DNA of 20,695 nt from CAYMRB01 sp964392615 (lineage in GTDB: Bacteria > Planctomycetota > UBA8108): contig CAYMRB010000144.1 in assembly GCA_964392615.1 (NCBI GenBank), positions 1 to 20,695 on the forward strand, given 5' to 3'. Shown here one piece after another: positions 14,512-20,695 of this stretch; the stretch's first letter is position 1; each line of letters opens with the position of its first letter. The notes under the pieces were generated by a model. The model had not been told where the DNA came from. It did not search any database and was given only the letters and a program-made list of their open reading frames with translations. Position numbers and translations under genes: made by a program.

Positions 14512-14937
14512 TCAGGCGAGCTGTCCGACGACATCGCGCGCGGCGTACGCGTCGATCTCGAGGAACTCCAGGCACGACAGGATGTCGTCTGCGTCGTCCG
14601 GTCCCATCTCCTGGAGCTTGCAGAAGTTGTTCAGCGTCACTGCGACCTGACCGTCGGGTCGCTCATAGAGCTGGAAGTTCGAGGTCGCGATGCCGTTGTC
14701 GGCCGCCAACATCTTGCGCATGACCTCCGGCGTGATCGCGTCCGAGGAGACGACCATGCAAGTGACCGCGTTGAACAGGATGTTGTCCTCGAGAACGGAG
14801 CGGATAACGATCCCGCTATCGACCTCGCGGACGCGCAGAATCTGATCGCCCTCGGTCTGTACCTCGTAGCCCTTGTCGGTCAAGAGCTCCTGCACATCGC
14901 TCAAGCCGATCGCATTCTTCTCCGTGGCTTCTGCCAT
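14512..14937 (-). CDS. DUF2170 (YjfI-like) protein
   Basis: This is a 141-residue cytosolic protein. The ATG at 14937 has an AAGGAG site 7-8 nt upstream and starts MAEATEKNAIGLSDVQELL; the longer ORF to 15009 has no family character upstream of it. Features of the DUF2170/YjfI family are visible in order: an N-terminal helix, the strand ILRVREVDSGIVIRS, the segment ILFNAVTCMVVSSDAITPEVMRKML, SNFQLYERPDGQVAVTLNNFCKLQ, and an acidic helix ending DAYAARDVVGQLA. The family is almost always next to a pspA (yjfJ) gene and is thought to act with it; its molecular role is not known. Here it is the first gene of the seven-gene operon, 22 nt before pspA, so the operon promoter should lie in the 360 nt upstream. 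Confidence 0.9.
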   Translation of the reverse strand: MAEATEKNAIGLSDVQELLTDKGYEVQTEGDQILRVREVDSGIVIRSVLEDNILFNAVTCMVVSSDAITPEVMRKMLAADNGIATSNFQLYERPDGQVAVTLNNFCKLQEMGPDDADDILSCLEFLEIDAYAARDVVGQLA

Positions 14938-15297
14938 CGAAACGTCTCCTTGGGTTCTGCAAGGCGGACACCGTGTACACCCGGTCGTCAGCGTCCGCGA
15001 CGGTCGCAATAAGGCCGTTACCGGGGACGACGGATTTCATGAGTTTCGACGAAATCCCGCCGGGGCGCGGAGGCGGCCCACATCGCCCACTCACGGGCAA
15101 TAAGCCGCCGGAAAGCCCGGAATCGGGCACAAGTTCGAGAGATGTTATCAGAATCCGGCCTCGGGGGGAATCCGGGCATGGGCCGCCCGGGGAGAACTAC
15201 GGCGAGGCTCGGGACTCCTTCGTCCAGGCAGCCCATGCCTGCGGAGTTGAATCCGACCCCTTCGCGGCGGCTCGACTCCGCGTGGTAGGTGTGATTC
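14938..15297. other. Intergenic region between acyl-CoA dehydrogenase and PspA operon
   Basis: This 360-nt gap has no supported ORF. It should hold the promoter of the DUF2170-pspA operon on the minus strand. A GG-N10-GC pair (14971-14972 and 14959-14960, with TTGCA) has sigma-54 spacing but is too close to the start codon. The part from 15176 to 15281 is the second copy of the bipartite repeat. The stretch 15010-15175 has several short GC-rich palindromes but nothing I can name. Confidence 0.5.
15176..15281 (-). repeat. Bipartite palindromic repeat, copy 2 (inverted)
   Basis: Read on the minus strand this copy has the same order as copy 1 at 13696. Hairpin A has arms 15281-15272 and 15250-15241 (one G-T pair). 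Hairpin B has arms 15238-15224 and 15190-15176, again built on GCATGGGCTGCC. The first 55 nt differ from copy 1 at 7 positions and several changes are paired or lie in loops. It starts 17 nt after the stop of the acyl-CoA dehydrogenase gene. Two copies 1.5 kb apart, each next to a gene end, suggest a repeat family spread through the genome. Confidence 0.75.
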
Positions 15298-17199
15298 CTA
15301 CGCGAACGGGAAGTCCACGGCGCCGTCCTCGACCCACTCGCACTCGCCACCGAGGACCTTCTGGGCGAAGCGGTAGACGTCCCGGTCGTCGTTGGAGCGG
15401 ATAGCTCGGAAGCTCTCGGCGATGCGCCGGCGCGCGGCCTTGCAGAACACGTCGGCGAGGTCTATGGCGTTGGCATACTTCTCGCCGTCCTGACTGTGCA
15501 GTGCGTCAGCCCGCGACACCGTGGCGGCCATCGCGAAGAGCTCGGCACCGATCTCGACGAAGCGTCCGAGCAAAGCCTGCTTCTTCTCGAGCGCGGCGCG
15601 GTGCCGGTTCATCGCCCGGAAGAGAGCTCGCGCGAGCCTGCGGCTCGTCACGTCGACGAACGACATATGCGTCGCCAGGCGACGGTGCACCTGGAAGCCG
15701 CGCGGCACCGGGTTGCACTGCTTCGCGTACCAGCCAGCGTAGAAGCACCCTGCTTTCAAGAAGGCCGCGAATTTCTTGCCGAACGGCGCGCGCGGATTCA
15801 GGGCGTCGCCTGCTCTGCGCAGGTGCGGGTCGAGGGCCTCGCGGGAGATGAAGAGGCGCATGATCTCGCTGGTGCCCTCGAAGACCGTGTTGATCCGCGC
15901 ATCGCGGAGGACGCGTTCCGTCGGCACGCCCGGCTCGCCTCGACGGCGCAGCGAGTCCACCGTCTCGTATCCGCGACCGCTGCGAATCTGCAGCGTCTCG
16001 TTCGCGATCTCCCAGAGCGCCTCCGAGCAGAACATCTTGCACACCGCGGCCTCGAGGCGAATGTCCGCGCCGCCGCGGTCGACGAGGAGCGACGAGTAGT
16101 CGGAGATCGACTCCATCGCGAACGTCAGAGCGGCGATGTGCGACAGCTTCTGCGCGACGGCCTCGTGCTTGCCGATCGCGCTTCCCCACTGGACGCGGTC
16201 GCGCGCGAACTCGCGGGCCATCCGCAGGCAGCGCTTGGCGGTGCCGGTGCACGCGGCCGGAATCGTCAACCGGCCGATGTTCAACGTCGTCAGCGCCAGC
16301 TTGAGGCCACGGCCGACCTCGCCGAGGACGCTGTCGACCGGCACCTTCACATCGGTGAGCTTGACCACAGCGTTGTAGAGCGCTCGCAAGCCCATGAAGT
16401 GACAGCGGCGGACGATCTCGACTCCGGGCATGTCTCGTTCGACGATGAACGCCGTGATCTGTCGCCGTTCCTTGCCCCGGACGATCTTCGGCGGCGTCTG
16501 TGCCATGACGACGATCAGGCCGGCTCGCGTGCCGTTCGTGCACCACAGCTTCTCGCCGTTGAGGATCCAGTGCGTGCCGTCTTCCGACAGCTCGGCGCGC
16601 GTCGTCATGCTCGCCGGGTCCGATCCGACATCGTCTTCGGTCAGCGCGAACGCGGAGATCTCGCCCGCGGCGAGGCGCGGGAAGTACTTGTTCCGCTGTT
16701 CGTCTGTCCCGAAGTGCTTCAGCGGCTGCGGAAGACCGATGCTCTGGTGTGCGGACAGGAGCGCAGACGTGTTGGCGCAGTGGCTCGCGATGCACATCAT
16801 CGCGCGGCCGTAGTTCGCCTGCGAGAGTCCGACGCCGCCGTACTCGGTCGGGATCTTGATGCCGAAGGCGCCGATCTTCGCGAGCGCGTCCATCGCTTCG
16901 TCGGGGATCTCGCCGCTCGAGTCGATCGCGTCGGCATCGACCTTGTCGCGGAGGACCGCGTTGACCTCGGCGACATAGTCGTCGCCCACCGCGGCATCGT
17001 CGGGACACTGCTGCGGGAACGGGTGAATGAGGTCGTCCCGGAATCGCCCGAGGAAGAGCTCGCCGACGAAGCTCGGGTGCGACCAGCCGGCTCGAGCCGC
17101 TTCGGCGACCTCGAGGGCCTGCCGCTTGCCCTCCGTCATTCGTGACGTGTCGATGTTGAGCTCGGGGTGCTCGTCGGCGGCAGGCGGTTGCGTGGTCAT
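15298..17199 (-). CDS. Acyl-CoA dehydrogenase, very-long-chain (VLCAD/ACAD9-like) type
   Basis: This is a 633-residue FAD-dependent acyl-CoA dehydrogenase catalysing the first step of fatty-acid beta-oxidation. The order of domains is an N-terminal helical domain (about 70-185, with FGIKIPTEYGGVGLS at 112-126), the beta domain with the FAD/substrate motif AFALTEDDVGSDPASM (183-198), WILNGEKLWCTNG (211-223) and the C-terminal helical domain with FARDRVQWGSAIGKHEAVA (331-349). The catalytic base is Glu441 in NTVFEGTSEIMRLF. An extra C-terminal helical domain of about 180 residues follows, as in VLCAD/ACAD9 and unlike the 380-residue short/medium-chain enzymes. The ATG at 17199 has a GAGGAAAAGG site directly upstream; the extension to 17376 has no domain. 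No ETF, thiolase or hydratase gene is adjacent. It is divergent from the FKBP gene and ends at the inverted bipartite repeat. Confidence 0.93.
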   Translation of the reverse strand: MTTQPPAADEHPELNIDTSRMTEGKRQALEVAEAARAGWSHPSFVGELFLGRFRDDLIHPFPQQCPDDAAVGDDYVAEVNAVLRDKVDADAIDSSGEIPDEAMDALAKIGAFGIKIPTEYGGVGLSQANYGRAMMCIASHCANTSALLSAHQSIGLPQPLKHFGTDEQRNKYFPRLAAGEISAFALTEDDVGSDPASMTTRAELSEDGTHWILNGEKLWCTNGTRAGLIVVMAQTPPKIVRGKERRQITAFIVERDMPGVEIVRRCHFMGLRALYNAVVKLTDVKVPVDSVLGEVGRGLKLALTTLNIGRLTIPAACTGTAKRCLRMAREFARDRVQWGSAIGKHEAVAQKLSHIAALTFAMESISDYSSLLVDRGGADIRLEAAVCKMFCSEALWEIANETLQIRSGRGYETVDSLRRRGEPGVPTERVLRDARINTVFEGTSEIMRLFISREALDPHLRRAGDALNPRAPFGKKFAAFLKAGCFYAGWYAKQCNPVPRGFQVHRRLATHMSFVDVTSRRLARALFRAMNRHRAALEKKQALLGRFVEIGAELFAMAATVSRADALHSQDGEKYANAIDLADVFCKAARRRIAESFRAIRSNDDRDVYRFAQKVLGGECEWVEDGAVDFPFA

Positions 17200-17377
17200 C
17201 CTTTTCCTCTCGGCTGCGGGACATCGCCTCCTCGGATCGACGCCTCCGAGTGTCGGGCTTGCCGCGATCCGGGTTGCCAGCTCGAGATTGTAGCGATCTG
17301 CGCGATCGATGTCTGGCGGCCATGCGACCACGCGGCCTTTTCGCGGGCCTTCGAGACGGCATACGGCTATTCTCACG

Positions 17378-17393
17378 GCGGTCGATTGACCGC
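17378..17393. promoter_or_regulatory. Palindrome upstream of the FKBP gene
   Basis: GCGGTC (17378-17383) and GACCGC (17388-17393) form a perfect inverted repeat around GATT, 30 nt before the FKBP start codon in the 224-nt divergent gap to the acyl-CoA dehydrogenase gene. It could be an operator or a leader hairpin. No clear -10/-35 boxes accompany it. Confidence 0.3.
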
Positions 17394-17423
17394 GATATGC
17401 ACCACGACGTGAAAGGAAGACCC

Positions 17424-17864
17424 ATGCCGACGGCTCAAGACGGCGACCGAGTCCGCGTGCACTACACAGGCCGACTTGCGGACGGCACCACGTTCGACTC
17501 GTCGCGCGACCGCGAGCCGCTGGAGTTCCGAATCGGCGAGCGGGCCGTAATCGTCGGTTTCGAGAACGCCGTACGCGGAATGGAGCTCGCGGAATCGAAG
17601 ACCGTCGAGCTCCCCGCTGCGGACGCCTACGGGCCGTACGACGAGGAACAGCGCGTCGAGGTGCCGCGCGCCCGCGTTCCCGACGGGCTCGAGCTCGAGC
17701 TCGAGCCCGGACAGCGGGTGCAGATCGGCGATCCGAACGGCAAGTCGGCGGTCGTCGCGGTCCTCGAGGTCACCGAGGAGACGGTCGTCCTGGACGGCAA
17801 CCACCCGCTCGCGGGCAAGGATCTGACCTTCGAGCTCGAGCTCGTCGAGATCCTCTCGGACTGA
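17424..17864 (+). CDS. FKBP-type peptidyl-prolyl isomerase, SlyD-like
   Basis: This 146-residue protein lacks a signal peptide, so it is probably cytosolic. FKBP strands and active-site residues are visible: VRVHYTGRLADGTTFDSS (10-27), then EPLEFRIGERAVIVGFENAVRGMELAE (31-57) with the usual VIxGFE pattern. An inserted-in-flap domain (about 69-125, AYGPYDEEQRVEVPR onward) and the signature DGNHPLAGKDLTFELEL (124-140) mark the SlyD branch. Such enzymes catalyse proline cis-trans isomerisation and act as holdase chaperones. The metal-binding His-rich tail of E. coli SlyD is absent; the protein ends LVEILSD. The ATG at 17424 has an AGGAAG site 4 nt upstream, which decides against the in-frame ATG at 17398. 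It is a single gene that converges on the sulfatase gene with a 2-nt gap. Confidence 0.93.
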   Translation: MPTAQDGDRVRVHYTGRLADGTTFDSSRDREPLEFRIGERAVIVGFENAVRGMELAESKTVELPAADAYGPYDEEQRVEVPRARVPDGLELELEPGQRVQIGDPNGKSAVVAVLEVTEETVVLDGNHPLAGKDLTFELELVEILSD

Positions 17865-17866
17865 CC

Positions 17867-19372
17867 CTACTTCCGGGGCTTCCGGCTCCCCGCCTTGTCC
17901 TTCGCGCGCTGTTCGAGGAATCTCCGGTGCAGCAGGGCAGCGATGTCCGGATGGCGCTTGGCGATGTCGGTCGTCTCGCGCGGATCCTTCTCGAGGTGGA
18001 AGAGTTGCCAGGCTCCGGGGCCGCTCGGCTCTCCGGTTGCGTAGCGGACGATCTTCCAGGGGCCGAATCGCAGCGCCCAGCGGCGCGGATTGCGGCTCCA
18101 GATCCAGTAGAGGTCGCGTTCGGAGAGCGAGTCAGCGCCGAACAAGAGCGATGAGAAGTCGAGCCCGTCCCACGGTATCGGCCGTGCCGGCTCGTAGTCG
18201 ATCAAGCCCGCGAGGGTCGGCATCCAGTCGACGATGTGCACGGGGGTGCGGATCTTCTTCGGCGCGATCCGGCCGGGCCAGCTCGCGAAGCCCGCCACGT
18301 GGATGCCGCCTTCCCAGGTGTCCGTCTTCATGCCCCTCATCGGCAGCGGCTGGTTGAAGTCGGTCAGGCGGAGGTCGTTCGGGTAGGCGTTGCCGTTCCA
18401 GCTGCCCTGCGGTCCGTTGTCGGACGAGAACAGGATCAGCGTGCTCTTGGTCTGACCGCTCCGTTCGAGCGCGTCGGCCACCTCGCCCACGGCGTGGTCG
18501 ACGTGGTGAACCGCCGCGAGAAGCAAGCGCTTCTCCGGGTCCGGCTCCCTCTGGATCTTGCCGGCGGGATCGTTGAACCACTCGATCTTGTCCTCGTTGA
18601 GCCAGCGCTTCGGATTCTTCGGATCCAGCCGCGTCGGCTGGTCGACGAAGCGGCCACGCTCGTCGAGGGGCGTGTGTGGAGCGTGAAACGCCAGATAGAG
18701 GAAGAACGGCTTGTCGCGCTTCTTCTCGATGACGCGCACCGCTTCCCGGGCCACGAGGTCCGTCGCGTGTGTGCCGTCCTCGCGGCCTTCGATCAGGGTG
18801 TGATTGCGGTGCCAGGTTTCCTCGTACTCGCCGGTTCGGTAGCGGTGATCGTACATGCCGACCGCCCCGGCGAGTGAGCCGTAGCTCTCGTCGAAGCCGA
18901 AGTGATTGGGACCGTGCTCGGGCGTCGAGCCGAGGTGCCACTTGCCGCTGAGGTACGTCTCGTAGCCGCACGCCTTGAACATCGTCGCGAGCGTCGGGGT
19001 GCCGAGCGGAAATGACGGCAGGTTCGACGCCTGCAGTCCCTCGTTGCCGAATCGTCCGGGATAGCGTCCGGTCATGACAGCGACGCGGGTCGGCGTGCAC
19101 TGCGGCATGACGTAGTGGTTCACGAACGTGGCCCCGCCGGCCGCCAAGCGGTCGAGGCGCGGCGTGTACGCCTTCGGGTTGTTGTAGCCGATATCGGCCC
19201 AGCCCTGGTCGTCGGTGATGATCACGATGACGTTGGGCTTGTCCGCCTGCGAAGGAGCGGCAAACGCAGCTCGTGACGTCGCGAGCAGTGCGAGCAGTGC
19301 GAGCAGTGCGAGCCATGCGATGCAGCAGACAGCGGAGGCGACGCGTGCGGCGAGGCGCGATCGGAGATGCAT
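17867..19372 (-). CDS. Secreted Cys-type sulfatase (S1 family)
   Basis: This is a 501-residue hydrolase of sulfate esters. An N-terminal signal peptide (1-39, ending AFAA) contains LALLALLALL coded by a 9-bp tandem repeat. Alkaline-phosphatase-fold motifs follow: PNVIVIITDDQGWADIGY (46-63) with metal-binding DDQ, the formylglycine consensus CTPTR (92-96) with Cys92 as the residue to be modified, GKWHLG (143-148), HAPHTPLD (230-237) and SSDNG (316-320) with the second metal-binding Asp-Asn. The C-terminal part ends with the usual LFHLEKDPRETTDIA subdomain (about 460-475). Cys-type enzymes need a formylglycine-generating enzyme or anSME, and neither is encoded here. The ATG at 19372 has no strong ribosome site. 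It follows the Ldh_2-family dehydrogenase by 45 nt on the same strand, so the two are probably co-transcribed. The substrate (sulfated polysaccharide or small sulfate ester) cannot be read from the sequence. Confidence 0.93.
   Translation of the reverse strand: MHLRSRLAARVASAVCCIAWLALLALLALLATSRAAFAAPSQADKPNVIVIITDDQGWADIGYNNPKAYTPRLDRLAAGGATFVNHYVMPQCTPTRVAVMTGRYPGRFGNEGLQASNLPSFPLGTPTLATMFKACGYETYLSGKWHLGSTPEHGPNHFGFDESYGSLAGAVGMYDHRYRTGEYEETWHRNHTLIEGREDGTHATDLVAREAVRVIEKKRDKPFFLYLAFHAPHTPLDERGRFVDQPTRLDPKNPKRWLNEDKIEWFNDPAGKIQREPDPEKRLLLAAVHHVDHAVGEVADALERSGQTKSTLILFSSDNGPQGSWNGNAYPNDLRLTDFNQPLPMRGMKTDTWEGGIHVAGFASWPGRIAPKKIRTPVHIVDWMPTLAGLIDYEPARPIPWDGLDFSSLLFGADSLSERDLYWIWSRNPRRWALRFGPWKIVRYATGEPSGPGAWQLFHLEKDPRETTDIAKRHPDIAALLHRRFLEQRAKDKAGSRKPRK
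19281..19312. repeat. 9-bp tandem repeat in the sulfatase signal peptide
   Basis: The unit gcgagcagt occurs at 19281-19289, 19290-19298 and 19299-19307, followed by a partial fourth unit. On the minus strand it encodes the LAL/LLA repeats of the hydrophobic core of the sulfatase signal peptide. The unit keeps the reading frame. Confidence 0.85.
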
Positions 19373-19417
19373 GCTGAGTACCGGGAGAAGTCGAACGGTG
19401 GGGGAGAAGCTCCGAGG

Positions 19418-20479
19418 TTACGTCTCTTCGCCGTCGGGGCTCAACAGCGCGCTCGCGTCGACGTCGAGCTCCGCCGCGAGCTCGGTGAGCTGCGCGACGG
19501 TCGACGCATCGATCGCGATGCCCGTCTGGGTGCGCTCCTCGCGCGTGCGCCGCTCCGGTTCGCCGGGCAGGAGAATCGCGTCGACGCCCTCCTTCGTGTC
19601 GGATGAGCGCAGGTAGGCGACGAACTCCTCGACGCGATCGAGGAACTCCTCACGAGGGGCGAAGGCCGTCGGATCGGTGACCTGCAGGAAGAGTCCGTTG
19701 CCGACGAGATTCGTCAGCGTGCCGCAGCCCGCGCCGGACAGCGCGCCGCCGAGCAGATCGACGATGACCGACAGGCCGTATCCCTTGTGGCCCTCGCGTC
19801 CACCCAACGGCAGCAGAGTGCCGTTGTCGTAGAGCTTCGCGGGATCGGTCGTCGGCCGCCCCTGGCGATCGAGCACCCAGCCCTCGGGAATCTCCTTGCC
19901 GGCGTTCTTCGCGACGCGAACCTTGCCCTCGGCGACGACGCTCGTCGTGATGTCGACCAGCAGCGGCTCGTCGCGTGTCGGTATCGCGATGGCCACGGGA
20001 TTCGTCGACATGCGCGCGTCGGTGCCTCCCCACGGCGCGACGCGACAGACACCGTGCACGTTGCACCAGAGCTGTCCGATGAAACCCTGGCGCGCGGCAA
20101 GCTCCGGGTACACCCCAACGCGGCCGATGTGGTAGCAGTTCCGCACGCTGACCGCCGCGACGCGGTAGCGGCTCGCCTTCTCGATGGCGAGGTCGGTCGC
20201 GCGTTTCGCGATGACCTGTCCCCATCCGAAGTGTCCGTCGAGCAGCGCCGTCGTCGGTGTGTCGATCAACGCCTCGGTCTCGGCGCCGGGGCTGACCTTG
20301 CCGTCGCGGACGTGATCGCGGTACTGCCGAAGGCGGATGAGACCGTGGGAGTCGTGGCCGACGAGATGGGAGTCGACGAGGTGCTCGGCTACCGTGACCG
20401 CGTCGTCCGCCCGGGTGCCCAGAGCCTCGAGGATCGACGCAGCGAACGGGGCCAGCGCGTGCGGGGAGTATCGTTTCAT
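19418..20479 (-). CDS. Ldh_2-family NAD(P)-dependent 2-hydroxyacid dehydrogenase
   Basis: This 353-residue cytosolic oxidoreductase belongs to the malate/L-lactate (Ldh_2, AllD/ComC/YiaK) family, which is unrelated to classical lactate dehydrogenases. Family hallmarks in order are SHLVGHDSHGLIRLRQY (37-53) with the conserved Ser-His-Gly, the strand-turn FGWGQVIAKRA, VRNCYHIGRVGVYPE (112-126) with the catalytic-region His, a cofactor region APWGGTDARMSTNPVAIAIP (148-167), and GGREGHKGYGLSVIVDLL (about 236-253) with the conserved His-Lys-Gly-Tyr. Known members reduce or oxidise malate, 2,3-diketogulonate, ureidoglycolate or sulfolactate; the substrate here is not determined by sequence. ATG 20479 fits the family N-terminus, and there is no ribosome site in front of it. 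It is the first gene of a pair with the secreted sulfatase. Confidence 0.92.
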   Translation of the reverse strand: MKRYSPHALAPFAASILEALGTRADDAVTVAEHLVDSHLVGHDSHGLIRLRQYRDHVRDGKVSPGAETEALIDTPTTALLDGHFGWGQVIAKRATDLAIEKASRYRVAAVSVRNCYHIGRVGVYPELAARQGFIGQLWCNVHGVCRVAPWGGTDARMSTNPVAIAIPTRDEPLLVDITTSVVAEGKVRVAKNAGKEIPEGWVLDRQGRPTTDPAKLYDNGTLLPLGGREGHKGYGLSVIVDLLGGALSGAGCGTLTNLVGNGLFLQVTDPTAFAPREEFLDRVEEFVAYLRSSDTKEGVDAILLPGEPERRTREERTQTGIAIDASTVAQLTELAAELDVDASALLSPDGEET

Positions 20480-20485
20480 GAACGC

Positions 20486-20515
20486 ACTGTAATCACCCGG
20501 TGAGGAGAATGTCAG
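20486..20515 (-). promoter_or_regulatory. Possible promoter of the Ldh_2-sulfatase pair (leaderless)
   Basis: On the minus strand CTGACA (20515-20510; five of six to the -35 consensus) is followed after 18 nt by TACAGT (20491-20486; four of six to the -10 consensus). Only 6 nt separate this from the ATG at 20479, so transcription would start at or next to the start codon. This fits the absence of a ribosome site. Further upstream, CACAA-GTCA-TTGTG (20631-20644) is a small perfect palindrome that might be an operator. The rest of 20516-20695 shows no gene. Confidence 0.35.
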
Positions 20516-20695
20516 CCTTCGGTTTCGTCCCCCGCCGCCGTGCGAAAGGCCTTGCATCCCCTCGGCGACTGCGGGAGACTCCCCGCCGGAGCCCGCGCGT
20601 CGGGCTGGGTCTGCCTTCAGTGCCACCATTCACAAGTCATTGTGCATTCGAGCGGCATCTCCGCCCGCTGGCTTCGTTGCGCTCAGTCGACTATG

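Noticed and set aside
14957..14972. Sigma-54-like GG-N10-GC element with TTGCA upstream of the DUF2170-pspA operon
   Set aside because: The spacing is right and pspA is sigma-54 dependent in E. coli, but the predicted transcript start would fall inside the ribosome site of the first gene. The -24 box is also a poor match.
15496..17425. Very long open frames on both strands across the acyl-CoA dehydrogenase gene
   Set aside because: They are Arg-rich, without domains, and overlap a gene with clear family motifs. They are typical frame shadows in GC-rich DNA.
20645..20695. Start of an insertion sequence or another gene at the right edge
   Set aside because: The 51 bases carry no terminal repeat or coding pattern that can be judged before the window ends.

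Overview
The window is GC-rich and densely coding. It probably comes from a Planctomycetota-like or similar Gram-negative environmental bacterium. The pointers are a secreted S1-type sulfatase with a Cys-type active site, a prepilin with a GVIR-type tail, a VLCAD-like acyl-CoA dehydrogenase and lipoproteins with Gram-negative export signals. No rRNA or marker gene is present, so the phylum is an inference, and Myxococcota or another GC-rich phylum stays possible. No tRNA, rRNA, CRISPR array or transposase gene was seen.

Left part (1-7311): a plus-strand TPR-like gene enters from the left edge. It converges on a compact minus-strand operon read from 4961 down to 393: secretin, then a large multi-domain Ig-like chaperone-like protein, a small secreted beta-sandwich protein and a TPR lipoprotein. 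Spacing is 5 nt, a GTGA overlap and 8 nt. Two further copies of the small secreted protein follow as a tail-to-tail pair (5495-6016 plus, 6160-6681 minus) around a strong bidirectional terminator, and then a type IV prepilin. Together this looks like an export or fibre-assembly locus. It combines a secretin pore with chaperone-like and pilin-subunit-like beta-sandwich proteins, and it has no usher, ATPase or inner-membrane platform in view. I consider it the most novel item here.

Middle part (7575-14937): a seven-gene minus-strand operon encodes DUF2170 (YjfI-like), PspA, a DUF4178-like membrane protein, a membrane-anchored coiled-coil protein with a Ser/Arg-rich tail, a double DUF350 protein (YjfL-like), a membrane-bound spermidine-synthase-like aminopropyltransferase and a two-TM potassium channel with an RCK domain. 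It resembles the E. coli yjfI-yjfC neighbourhood, but with an aminopropyltransferase and a K+ channel. The likely theme is envelope stress and control of membrane potential and polyamines. Two of its intergenic gaps hold palindromic repeat elements.

Right part (15298-20695): a VLCAD-like acyl-CoA dehydrogenase (minus), a SlyD-like FKBP prolyl isomerase (plus), and a minus-strand pair of an Ldh_2-family NAD(P)-dependent dehydrogenase followed by a secreted sulfatase. A second, inverted copy of the bipartite repeat found after pspA lies just after the acyl-CoA dehydrogenase stop.
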